A stretch of 9,666 bases of DNA from contig JAIRTS010000223.1 in NCBI GenBank assembly GCA_031254795.1, positions 1-9,666 on the forward strand, read 5' to 3'. Positions 1-6,731 of this stretch are shown in pieces. The notes beneath the pieces are model-generated. The model saw only the letters and a list, made by a program, of their open reading frames with translations. It was not told the DNA's origin and did no database searches. The position numbers and the translations under genes were made by a program. How positions within the stretch are numbered: position 1 is the first letter of the stretch; every line of letters starts with the position of its first letter. This stretch comes from Treponema sp. (GTDB lineage Bacteria; Spirochaetota; Spirochaetia; Treponematales; Breznakiellaceae).

Positions 1-1236
1 TATCTTTTGCCGCTCCTTATCGGCTATACCGGCGGCAAACTGGCGTACGGCGGCGGGGTGCGGGGCGGCGTAGTCGGCTCAATCGCCACTATAGGCGTTA
101 TTATGGGAGCGAGCATCCCGATGTTCATGGGCGCCATGATAGCGGGCCCCTTGGGCGGCTTCTGCATCAAGAAATTTGACGAGGCGATAGAAGGCAAAAT
201 CCCCGCCGGTTTCGAGATGCTGGTAAACAATTTTTCCGCAGGGATCATCGGCTGTATACTCTCGATCATCTGCTTTCTGGGTATCGGCCCTGTGGCGGAA
301 GGAATCACCAACGCTTTCGGAGCGGGCGTGGGCTGGCTTGTAGGCCACAAATTGCTCCCCTTCGCCTCAATTATCGTTGAGCCGGCGAAGGTGCTCTTCC
401 TGAACAACGCGATAAACCACGGCGTTTTCACCCCCCTTGGCACCCAGCAGTCGCAGGAAATCGGGCGTTCAATTTATTACATGATTGAATCAAATCCCGG
501 ACCCGGTCTTGGACTGTTGCTGGCTTACTGTCTTGCGGGAAAAGGCAACGCCAAGAGCAGCGCTCCCGGCGCGGCGATCATCCACTTCCTCGGCGGTATT
601 CACGAGATTTACTTTCCCTTTGTGCTGATGAATCCTGTTCTGATTCTCGCCATGATGGGCGGCGGTTTTACCGGCGTTCTGGTTTTGAGCATCTTCGGTG
701 GCGGACTTATCGCTCCGGCTTCCCCGGGTTCCATTTTCGCCGAGCTTATGATGACACCCAGAGGCGCGTACTTCGCCAATATTTTGGGCATCTTGGCGGC
801 AGGCGGCGTGTCGTTCTTCCTTTCAATGATACTGCTCAAGGTGTTTGGAAAGGATGACGCGGATATTGAAGCGGCGCAGGCGCAGACTAAGGCGAACAAA
901 GCCGAGTCCAAAGGCGTTTCCGTGGAAGAAACAAAAACCGCATGGGAAGTTTCGGGTCCGGTAAAGAAAATTGTGTTTGCATGCGATGCGGGCATGGGTT
1001 CCAGCGCTATGGGAGCCACCAAACTGCGGAAAAAGATACAGGCCGCAGGTATTACGGACATTATCGTTGTTCATTCGCCGGTAAGCGAAGTTCCCGCGGA
1101 TGCGGACATTATCGTCTGTCATAAGGAGTTGAAAGAACGGGCGCATGCCGCAAATCCGAAAGCCCGGCTTGTAGCGATCACCGATTTTCTCGGCGCGCCG
1201 GAGTATGATGAAATTGTCGCCAGCTTAAAGAAATGA
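1..1236 (+). CDS. mtlA: PTS mannitol-type EIICB permease, 5'-truncated by the window edge
   Basis: Inner-membrane permease that imports a hexitol, most likely mannitol, and phosphorylates it during transport. The reading frame is open from base 1, and its first residues (YLLPLLIGYTGGKL) match E. coli MtlA from about residue 58, so roughly 57 N-terminal residues lie outside the window and the TTG at 7 is not the true start. Visible IIC signatures are NNFSAGIIG, LFLNNAINHG, NPGPG and GGIHEIYFP, whose conserved Glu is encoded at 604-606. A linker rich in Ala, Lys and Glu follows, then the EIIB domain with the phospho-cysteine loop ACDAGMGSSAMG (Cys codon 982-984, equivalent to E. coli Cys384). 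The protein stops after EIIB, so the EIIA domain fused in E. coli MtlA is missing; it is supplied by the separate mtlF gene downstream. Family assignment is very secure; substrate is inferred from similarity. Confidence 0.96.
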   Translation, partial: YLLPLLIGYTGGKLAYGGGVRGGVVGSIATIGVIMGASIPMFMGAMIAGPLGGFCIKKFDEAIEGKIPAGFEMLVNNFSAGIIGCILSIICFLGIGPVAEGITNAFGAGVGWLVGHKLLPFASIIVEPAKVLFLNNAINHGVFTPLGTQQSQEIGRSIYYMIESNPGPGLGLLLAYCLAGKGNAKSSAPGAAIIHFLGGIHEIYFPFVLMNPVLILAMMGGGFTGVLVLSIFGGGLIAPASPGSIFAELMMTPRGAYFANILGILAAGGVSFFLSMILLKVFGKDDADIEAAQAQTKANKAESKGVSVEETKTAWEVSGPVKKIVFACDAGMGSSAMGATKLRKKIQAAGITDIIVVHSPVSEVPADADIIVCHKELKERAHAANPKARLVAITDFLGAPEYDEIVASLKK

Positions 1237-1284
1237 ACCTGCGGAGCGTGTGGTGAGTGAGCGCGCACGCAATGGGTTTATGAA

Positions 1285-1320
1285 AAAACTGTCGCTTGGG
1301 CATGTTCCGGCGGCAGTTTT
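1285..1320 (+). terminator. Probable Rho-independent terminator after mtlA
   Basis: An 11-bp stem (AAAACTGTCGC at 1285-1295 against GCGGCAGTTTT at 1310-1320, one G-U pair) encloses a 14-nt loop and ends in TTTT, 48 nt after the mtlA stop. The A-tract on the left arm pairs with the T-tract on the right, the usual form of a terminator. The T-tract is only four bases, so termination may be partial and let transcription continue into ptsH. Confidence 0.5.
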
Positions 1321-1359
1321 GAAGTCTGGCGTCCGGCGTGGGTGTCAGACCTCCTTGGA

Positions 1360-1392
1360 TGCCCCCTGTCCTTTAGCGTGAAGGGCGGGGCA
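1360..1392 (+). repeat. Interrupted GC-rich palindrome in the mtlA-ptsH gap
   Basis: TGCCCC (1360-1365) pairs with GGGGCA (1387-1392), and CCTT (1370-1373) pairs with AAGG (1381-1384) inside it. TTTT follows at 1393-1396, so it could also act as a second weak terminator. Its sequence pattern (CCCC..GTCCTTTA..AAGGGCGGGG) resembles the hairpins at 9375-9397 and 9473-9488, suggesting a related element or a convergent hairpin type. Confidence 0.35.
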
Positions 1393-1405
1393 TTTTGCCC
1401 GCGTT

Positions 1406-1448
1406 ATAGTTATGAACATGGTTTTGTTCAAAAATCAGTTAAAACTAT
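1406..1448 (+). promoter_or_regulatory. Nested dyad upstream of ptsH, candidate operator or leader structure
   Basis: Two nested inverted repeats share the same centre region: TGAAC (1413-1417) with GTTCA (1426-1430) across an 8-nt loop, and outside them ATAGTT (1406-1411) with AACTAT (1443-1448). A seven-T tract lies at 1462-1468. The dyad lies 100-140 nt before ptsH in the only sizeable gap within the first half of the cluster, where an MtlR-type activator could bind. I see no convincing -35/-10 pair and no match to a known operator, so the role is inferred. Confidence 0.3.
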
Positions 1449-1548
1449 GGGGCCGTCGTTATTTTTTTATTGACGTTTATTCCAACCGCCCCAAATGGGC
1501 CGCCTGTTAAGGCGCGGGACTAAGACCCCACTGCAATAAGGAGATGCA

Positions 1549-1806
1549 ATGCAAGAATTTTCGTATACAATCACCGATCCAAACGGCATTCATGCGCGTC
1601 CTGCGGGACTATTTGTGCAGAAGATGCAAGAATATCAAAGCCGTGTTATGATTAATCGCGGCGATCAAAGCGTGGATGGTAAGAAACTCATCGCTTTGAT
1701 GAAGCTGCGCCTCAAATGCGGGCAGACGTTCACCGTGCAAGCGGAAGGCGAAGACGAGGTCGCGGCCATTGAAGCGGCTCGGGATTTTTTAACGGCAAAC
1801 CTTTAA
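1549..1806 (+). CDS. ptsH: Phosphocarrier protein HPr
   Basis: Small cytoplasmic protein (85 aa, normal length) that takes phosphate from enzyme I and passes it to EIIA. The active site is the N-terminal DPNGIHARPAG motif with His15. A good Shine-Dalgarno, AAGGAG at 1538-1543, sets the ATG start. The regulatory serine (Ser46 in B. subtilis HPr, in KSIMGVMSL) aligns here with Lys46 in GKKLIALM, so this HPr should not be a substrate of HPr kinase and would lack CcpA co-repressor activity of that kind. It lies 6 nt before the regulator gene mtlR, placing the phosphocarrier inside the sugar-specific cluster rather than in a ptsHI pair. A dedicated HPr for this permease, or the only HPr of a cell with few PTS genes, are both possible. 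The fold and motif make the assignment secure. Confidence 0.96.
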   Translation: MQEFSYTITDPNGIHARPAGLFVQKMQEYQSRVMINRGDQSVDGKKLIALMKLRLKCGQTFTVQAEGEDEVAAIEAARDFLTANL

Positions 1807-1812
1807 CGCTTT

Positions 1813-3885
1813 ATGGAAGAAACGGCGGGGGTGGGCAGTACTAGTTCTGTGCGGAATTTTTCTCCCAGACTGTTGCGATTGCTTGAATTGTTGGCGCGCG
1901 CCGACGAGCCGGTGAAGATTGACGCCTTGTCAGCGGCGTTGAACACCAGCCGCCGGACCGTTTTTCGGGAGTTGGAAAACGTGGAGGAGGTATTGTCCCC
2001 CTTTCACATATCGCTGACTTCTATTCCCGGCAAAGGCTTGATGTTTTCCGGCAGTAGTGAAGACCGTCAGAAAATCGCTCAACGCGCTTGTCCACCCTTC
2101 CCCTATCCTGTTTCAAAACAAGAGCGGCTGTTGCGTCTGCTGGTTGAACTCATCGCCAGCGCCAGCGAAGTGCAGAAACTCTTTTACTACGCAAACGTCT
2201 TGGATGTAAGCGAATCTACAGTAAGCAATGATCTTGACGAGCTTGAGCCGTGGCTTTCCGTGCGGGGTGTCGGCGTCGTCCGCAAGAGCGGAGTGGGCGT
2301 TCAGTGTGTTGGAACAGAGGAATCTCTCCGCGCCGCCTTGGTGAGCCGTTTTATGACCGATGGAGGTTCGGGCGGCAGGTCATACAGCGCGTCTTTTGGT
2401 TTTCCCGGCGAAGACATTGAGACGGGGGTACGGGAAATTTTACGCAGGAAGAAAGATGTGATTGACTGGATGACATCAGAATCTTTTTCATTGATCGCTG
2501 TTTACCTTATGGTGATGGTTGACCGTTTGCGAAAAGGCAAGATCATCCCAAACGGCTGTGTCAGCGAACAAGTTTCGCCGGGCGCTTTTCAACATGCCCT
2601 CGCTGAATATCTCGTGGCGGAAACAGAACGTCAGTTTTCCCTGCGGATACCCGAAACGGAACAACAAGCGTTGTCGGGGTGGATTCAGCTGTGCAGATCA
2701 AAGCAAGACAGCCCGCTTGAACTAGGTTCGGCGGACAGGCAAACATGCATTCAAAGCCTCGTCATGCAGATGATAGATCGCTTCGATCCTCCGATAGCCG
2801 CGATTCTGAAAACCAACGAACAACTGACACGGCTGTTGTCTTTGCATTTGGAAGCCGCGCTCCCCAGATTGCGGGGAGGCATAGCGCTTCCGAATCCCCT
2901 TGAAGCGGAACTCATAAAGAATTATCCTGAAGAATATGAAAAGACGCGCAGGGCAGTGGAGGCGCTTGAGGAGTATATTGGACTTCCGGTTCCATCAAAC
3001 GAAATTTCATTTATCTTGATACATTTTCTGGCCGCTCTTGCCGTTTTGGGCGAGCGGAACATCAGGCGGCGGGTTCTTCGCGCCGGTATTATCTGTGTAG
3101 CCGGCATTGGCGCGTCTTATATGCTGGCCTATCAGGTGCGCAAGCGGTTTAAAGGAGAATTGGAAGTTGAAGTGTCCGGCTGTGATGACAAGGCTTCCTG
3201 GGACGACGTTGACTTTCTTATCTCCACCATCCCTTTGACGGAAACGGACAAACCGTTTGTTCAGGTGAACACCGTGCTTGGTCCCGAAGATTATCAGAAA
3301 ATTCAGACGGCTATCGACGCCTTCGCCTTTACCAAACGGGATGTGGAACAGTCGGCGCGTTCGGTTTCTCTGGAGAAACGGCTTGACAGTCTTATCGAGA
3401 TTGCAAAGCAGTCACGGCTCCTGCTTGACAATTTCGTCGTTGAATCGATCAAGGCGGACTGCTCTTTTGAGGATCTTGTCCGGTTTGCCGCGGACCGCTT
3501 TGCGTCCGAAAACCCGGAGGCTGCCCGGCGCGCCCTTATGTCCAGGGAAGCCGTTGTCACTCAGGTTGTCAGCGAGTTGGGAATAGTTTTGTTGCATACC
3601 CGCAACGCTTATAGCGCGGATCCGGTGTTTGCGCTCATTGTTCCCGAAGGGGGCGAATTTACCCACGCCTATTTTAAACATACCAAAAGTTGTGTGTTTA
3701 TGTTGTTGCCCGAAACGTCTCCTCATGAAGTGTCCGAACTCATGGGAGGGATTTCCAGCGCTCTGATTGATCTGCCTCTTTTTCTTGAGGCGGTCCGCGC
3801 CGGAGACCGTGAGACCGTCCGTGCGGTTCTTGAAAGAGAAATCTCAGAAATTCTCGTCCGTTTCAGAGGCGAGAAATTAACATAA
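1813..3885 (+). CDS. mtlR: MtlR-type PRD-containing transcriptional activator
   Basis: DNA-binding activator whose activity is set by PTS phosphorylation. The 690-aa product has the MtlR layout: an N-terminal HTH (about 17-70, DALSAALNTSRRTVFREL), a second winged-helix segment (about 100-170), PRD1 (about 205-315), PRD2 (about 320-420), an EIIB(Gat)-like domain (about 423-510) and an EIIA(Mtl)-like domain (about 520-690). PRD2 keeps two likely phospho-histidines, His345 and His404. The EIIB-like domain has the loop CVAGIGAS with Cys428. The EIIA-like domain has His595 in GIVLLHTRNAYS. PRD1 appears to have no histidine at its usual sites: the segment reads YLMVMVDRLRKG. ATG is 6 nt after ptsH and lacks a clear Shine-Dalgarno, so translation may be coupled; GTG at 1831 is an alternative start that keeps every domain. 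It probably activates this cluster, as MtlR does in Bacillus-type mannitol operons. Confidence 0.92.
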   Translation: MEETAGVGSTSSVRNFSPRLLRLLELLARADEPVKIDALSAALNTSRRTVFRELENVEEVLSPFHISLTSIPGKGLMFSGSSEDRQKIAQRACPPFPYPVSKQERLLRLLVELIASASEVQKLFYYANVLDVSESTVSNDLDELEPWLSVRGVGVVRKSGVGVQCVGTEESLRAALVSRFMTDGGSGGRSYSASFGFPGEDIETGVREILRRKKDVIDWMTSESFSLIAVYLMVMVDRLRKGKIIPNGCVSEQVSPGAFQHALAEYLVAETERQFSLRIPETEQQALSGWIQLCRSKQDSPLELGSADRQTCIQSLVMQMIDRFDPPIAAILKTNEQLTRLLSLHLEAALPRLRGGIALPNPLEAELIKNYPEEYEKTRRAVEALEEYIGLPVPSNEISFILIHFLAALAVLGERNIRRRVLRAGIICVAGIGASYMLAYQVRKRFKGELEVEVSGCDDKASWDDVDFLISTIPLTETDKPFVQVNTVLGPEDYQKIQTAIDAFAFTKRDVEQSARSVSLEKRLDSLIEIAKQSRLLLDNFVVESIKADCSFEDLVRFAADRFASENPEAARRALMSREAVVTQVVSELGIVLLHTRNAYSADPVFALIVPEGGEFTHAYFKHTKSCVFMLLPETSPHEVSELMGGISSALIDLPLFLEAVRAGDRETVRAVLEREISEILVRFRGEKLT

Positions 3886-3900
3886 AGAAAGGAGAGTATC

Positions 3901-4341
3901 ATGGCGGGAAAACCTATACTCAAAAAAGAAAACATTATTTTAAATCAACCAAAGGCGAAGCGTGAAGATGTCATTCGCCGGTGCGGGCGGATGTTGGTTG
4001 ATTCGGGCTATGCCGAGGAGTGGTATATAGAAGGGATGCTTAAACGGGACAATTCCTTTAGCACTGAAATCGGCAATTTCATCGCTATTCCTCACGGAGA
4101 GGAAGCGTACAAGAAAGCCATCATCACAACCGGCATTGTGGCGCTGACCTATCCTGAAGGCATAGATTGGCACGGAAAGCCGGTGTACCTAGTGATCGGC
4201 ATTGCGGCCAAAGGCGATGAACACCTTGACATCATGGGGAATATCGTGGACGCCCTAGAGACTGGGAACGATACGATAAACCTTGTCAAAAACGCCGGCG
4301 TTGACGAGGTGTACCGAATGTTAATCGGAGACGGGGCATGA
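3901..4341 (+). CDS. mtlF: PTS mannitol-type EIIA, free-standing
   Basis: Cytoplasmic phosphotransfer protein that moves phosphate from HPr to the EIIB domain of MtlA. At 146 aa it is a single EIIA(Mtl/Fru) domain. The phospho-histidine is His65 in IAIPHGEEA, matching His554 in IAVPHG of E. coli MtlA, and the segment GIAAKGDEHLDIM holds the second conserved histidine (His108). A strong Shine-Dalgarno, AAAGGAG at 3888-3894, precedes the ATG. The gene starts 15 nt after mtlR and its stop overlaps the fruK start as ATGA, so the two are probably translationally coupled. Together with the EIICB encoded upstream it completes a mannitol-class enzyme II split over two polypeptides, as in B. subtilis and many Gram-positive bacteria. 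Confidence 0.95.
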   Translation: MAGKPILKKENIILNQPKAKREDVIRRCGRMLVDSGYAEEWYIEGMLKRDNSFSTEIGNFIAIPHGEEAYKKAIITTGIVALTYPEGIDWHGKPVYLVIGIAAKGDEHLDIMGNIVDALETGNDTINLVKNAGVDEVYRMLIGDGA

Positions 4342-5288
4342 TAGTCACCGTAACGTTGAATCCCGCTCTGGATAAAACAGCGTCGGTGGATGTGTTGAAA
4401 GTCAACGCGCTTAACCGCCTGCGGGAGATAACGTTGGACGCCGGCGGAAAAGGAGTCAACGTTTCCGCCATGATCCGCGCCTTGGGAGGCAAGAGCGTCG
4501 CCGTTGGATTCGCCGGAGGCGGCGCCGGCGATGAGCTTTTGTCTCTCATCGCTCAAAAAGGACTCAAAGCCGATTTTGTCCGCATCGCCGCGATTACCAG
4601 AACCAATGTGAAAGTCGTGGACAACAAGGGCGCGTTGACCGAATTGAACGAGCCTGGGCCGACGATACAACCAACGGAATGGCGCGAAATGGAGAGCAAG
4701 CTTTCTGGATACGGCGTACAAGGGAATATTATCGCGCTTTCAGGCAGCCTGCCAGCCGGTCTAGGAGCGGACACCTACAAAAATCTTTGCGCTCTGGTGC
4801 GACGCGCCGGCGCGTTGGTGTTTCTTGACGCCGACGGCGAAGCCCTTAAACAAGCGCTCCAGTCAGAACCGGACGCTGTTCCTGATTGCATCAAGCCGAA
4901 CCGCTTTGAACTGTTGCAATACTTCGGCATAGCGGACGACGAGCGGGTGACAGACGCGCGGCTTGCGGAACTTTGCCGCTCTTTGATTGACAAAGGTGTC
5001 AAAGTGGTCGCTCTTTCAATGGGCGCTGACGGCGCGATATTTGCAAGCAAAAACGGCGTTTGGCGCTCTGCGGCGATTCCGGTGACGGCGCGTTCAACAG
5101 TGGGAGCCGGAGACAGCATGATCGGGGCGCTGGCCTACGGCTTTGAACATGAATTGCCTGAAGAACAACGCTTCGCTCTGGCAATGGCGGCCTCAGCCGG
5201 AGCCTGTACCACAGTGGGAACCAACCCGCCTGAGCGCGCTCTGGTAGACGAGCTTTTACAAAAAACGCGGTTAGAGAAAATCGCTTAA
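4338..5288 (+). CDS. fruK: 1-phosphofructokinase-type sugar-phosphate kinase (PfkB family)
   Basis: Cytoplasmic kinase predicted to convert fructose 1-phosphate and ATP to fructose 1,6-bisphosphate. The 316-aa product has the usual PfkB/ribokinase length. It opens with VTLNPALDKT, has the first signature AGGKGVNVS (35-43), the FruK-like segment TRTNVKVVD..ALTELNEPGP (88-108), and the second signature STVGAGDSMIGAL (253-265) with catalytic base Asp259. The ELNEPGP segment favours FruK; the related tagatose-6-phosphate kinase LacC is the main alternative. The start overlaps the mtlF stop by 4 nt. In a mannitol operon with the usual MtlD a FruK is not needed, because fructose 6-phosphate would be formed. 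Its presence beside a SorE-like dehydrogenase suggests the intermediate is a ketose 1-phosphate. Confidence 0.88.
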   Translation: MIVTVTLNPALDKTASVDVLKVNALNRLREITLDAGGKGVNVSAMIRALGGKSVAVGFAGGGAGDELLSLIAQKGLKADFVRIAAITRTNVKVVDNKGALTELNEPGPTIQPTEWREMESKLSGYGVQGNIIALSGSLPAGLGADTYKNLCALVRRAGALVFLDADGEALKQALQSEPDAVPDCIKPNRFELLQYFGIADDERVTDARLAELCRSLIDKGVKVVALSMGADGAIFASKNGVWRSAAIPVTARSTVGAGDSMIGALAYGFEHELPEEQRFALAMAASAGACTTVGTNPPERALVDELLQKTRLEKIA

Positions 5289-5334
5289 GGAGCTGCGCGG
5301 AAATAACATGCGGAACACCTTATTTTTGTACAGT

Positions 5335-5398
5335 TGAGCCAGTTTCAAAAACTCCGAACATAGTTCGCAGACGTAGCTCGCGTTTTGAAACTGGCTCA
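5335..5398. repeat. Dispersed palindromic repeat, copy A (16-bp perfect arms)
   Basis: TGAGCCAGTTTCAAAA (5335-5350) and its exact reverse complement (5383-5398) enclose 32 nt, inside which CGAAC (5355-5359) pairs with GTTCG (5363-5367) around an ATA loop. Neither strand has a T-run after the stem, so it is not a simple terminator. A diverged copy with the same TTGAGCC.GTT.CAAAA arm and a shared CTACGT core lies at 8555-8633. It sits in the 171-nt gap between fruK and the dehydrogenase gene and could shape the transcript there. Confidence 0.75.
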
Positions 5399-5410
5399 GT
5401 TCCTAAAAAC

Positions 5411-5433
5411 TCGCAGAGTTCAGTACCCTGCGA
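5411..5433 (+). repeat. Small hairpin in the leader of the dehydrogenase gene
   Basis: TCGCAG (5411-5416) pairs with CTGCGA (5428-5433) over an 11-nt loop, ending 12 nt before the Shine-Dalgarno of the next gene. No T-run follows. It may help set mRNA stability or be chance. Confidence 0.3.
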
Positions 5434-5459
5434 TTCTAACACACACAAGGAGAAATTAT

Positions 5460-6731
5460 ATGGGACAGAAAACAAAAGCGGTGCGGCTTTACGGCGCCGA
5501 CGATCTAAGGCTGGAAGAATTTGAGCTTCCTGACATAAAAGACGATGAAATTCTCGTCAAAGTGGTGAGCGACAGCATTTGTATGTCCACCTACAAACTC
5601 TTGAAACAGGGCAAAAAACACAAACGCTGTCCTCAAAACGTAGACACCAACCCTATCATCATCGGGCATGAGTTTGCGGGCGATATTGTCAAAGTCGGCG
5701 CCAAATGGCAACATGAATTCAAAGCCGGCGAAAAATTCGCCCAACAGCCGGCGCTGAACTACAAGGGCAGCCTTGCCTCCCCGGGCTATTCCTATGAGTT
5801 TTTCGGCGGCGACGCCACCTACTGCGTCCTGCCGCATGAGGTGATGGAACTGGGTTGCCTGCTCCACTACGATGGGGACGCTTATTTTTACGCTTCGCTT
5901 GCCGAACCGGTCAGTTGCATCATCGGCGGTTATCACATGATGTACCATACCAACAAACAGAACTACAAGCACGCTATGGACATCAAGCCGGGCGGCGCTG
6001 TGCTGATCCTCGGCGGCGCGGGACCCATGGGGCTTGGCGCGGTTGAGTATCCTCTGTACGGTGGCAATCGTCCGGCGAAAATCGTCGTCACCGATGTGGA
6101 CGATGGAAGACTGCGCCGGGCGCAACAGCTTATCAGCCCGGAACTGGCGCAAAAACAGGGCGTTGAGTTGCGCTATGTAAACCCCCGCGCCCAGGCCGAC
6201 CAGTACGCCTTTCTTATGGGACTAACAGACGGACGGGGCTATGACGATGTGTTTGTCTATGCGCCCATACGGGAACTCGCCGAGTTGGGCGACAAATTGC
6301 TGGCGTTTGACGGCTGCCTTAACTTTTTCGCCGGGCCCGAGGACAAGAACTTTTCGGGGATGATAAACCTGTACAACTGTCATTACACCAGCACGCATAT
6401 TTTAGGAAGCACCGGTGGCAATACCGACGACCTCAAGGAAGCGTTGCGCTTGTCCTCCGAAAAAAAACTCCGTCCGGCGGTTATGGTAAGCCATATCTGC
6501 GGGCTTGACGCTGTTGCCGGCGCTGTCGCGAAATTGCCGGAACTCAAGGCCGGCAAGATACTCACCTATACCCACATTAACCTGCCCTTGATCGCCTTGG
6601 CGGATTTTGAAAAGCTTGGACAAAGAGAACCTCTGTTCGCGCGGCTCCACGCAAGTTGCCAAGCGCATCAAGGTTTGTGGAATGCGGATGCGGAAGCCCT
6701 GCTTCTCAAAGCTTATGGAGCGTCGTCATGA
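5460..6731 (+). CDS. L-sorbose-1-phosphate reductase-like zinc dehydrogenase (MDR family)
   Basis: Medium-chain, zinc-dependent NAD(P)-linked dehydrogenase expected to interconvert a ketose 1-phosphate and a hexitol phosphate. The chosen ATG has Shine-Dalgarno AAGGAG (5447-5452) and gives 423 aa; an upstream in-frame ATG at 5385 lies inside the repeat and lacks support. Resemblance to SorE of Klebsiella runs through the chain as I recall it: LRLEEFELP, DDEILVKVVSDS, PIIIGHEF, KWQHEF, SLAEPVSC, GCLNFFAGPEDK and GGNTDDL. Likely catalytic zinc ligands are Cys41, His70/Glu71 and Glu149. The four-cysteine structural zinc lobe is absent. The Rossmann loop is GGAGPMG (185-191), and Asp212 after the second strand hints at NAD. 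About 45 residues after residue 375, ending GLWNADAEALLLKAYG, extend beyond the enteric SorE end. The neighbours (mannitol-type permease, fruK) suggest the physiological substrate is a hexitol phosphate made by this PTS. Family secure, substrate inferred. Confidence 0.82.
   Translation: MGQKTKAVRLYGADDLRLEEFELPDIKDDEILVKVVSDSICMSTYKLLKQGKKHKRCPQNVDTNPIIIGHEFAGDIVKVGAKWQHEFKAGEKFAQQPALNYKGSLASPGYSYEFFGGDATYCVLPHEVMELGCLLHYDGDAYFYASLAEPVSCIIGGYHMMYHTNKQNYKHAMDIKPGGAVLILGGAGPMGLGAVEYPLYGGNRPAKIVVTDVDDGRLRRAQQLISPELAQKQGVELRYVNPRAQADQYAFLMGLTDGRGYDDVFVYAPIRELAELGDKLLAFDGCLNFFAGPEDKNFSGMINLYNCHYTSTHILGSTGGNTDDLKEALRLSSEKKLRPAVMVSHICGLDAVAGAVAKLPELKAGKILTYTHINLPLIALADFEKLGQREPLFARLHASCQAHQGLWNADAEALLLKAYGASS

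Noticed and set aside
24..443. Long minus-strand open frames opposite mtlA and other PTS genes
   Set aside because: They mirror the codon pattern of well-identified + strand genes and their products have no recognisable motif.
1470..1498. Promoter with -35 TTGACG at 1470-1475
   Set aside because: No acceptable -10 hexamer lies 16-18 nt downstream; the expected place reads AAATGG.
5385..5459. In-frame N-terminal extension of the dehydrogenase from ATG 5385
   Set aside because: It reads through the right arm of the palindrome, has no ribosome site, and the family N-terminus starts at ATG 5460 behind AAGGAG.
6656..6727. Longer enzyme I start inside the dehydrogenase gene
   Set aside because: Known EI proteins begin at the MITLQGKGVSGG segment, and the ATGA overlap at 6728 is the natural coupled start.
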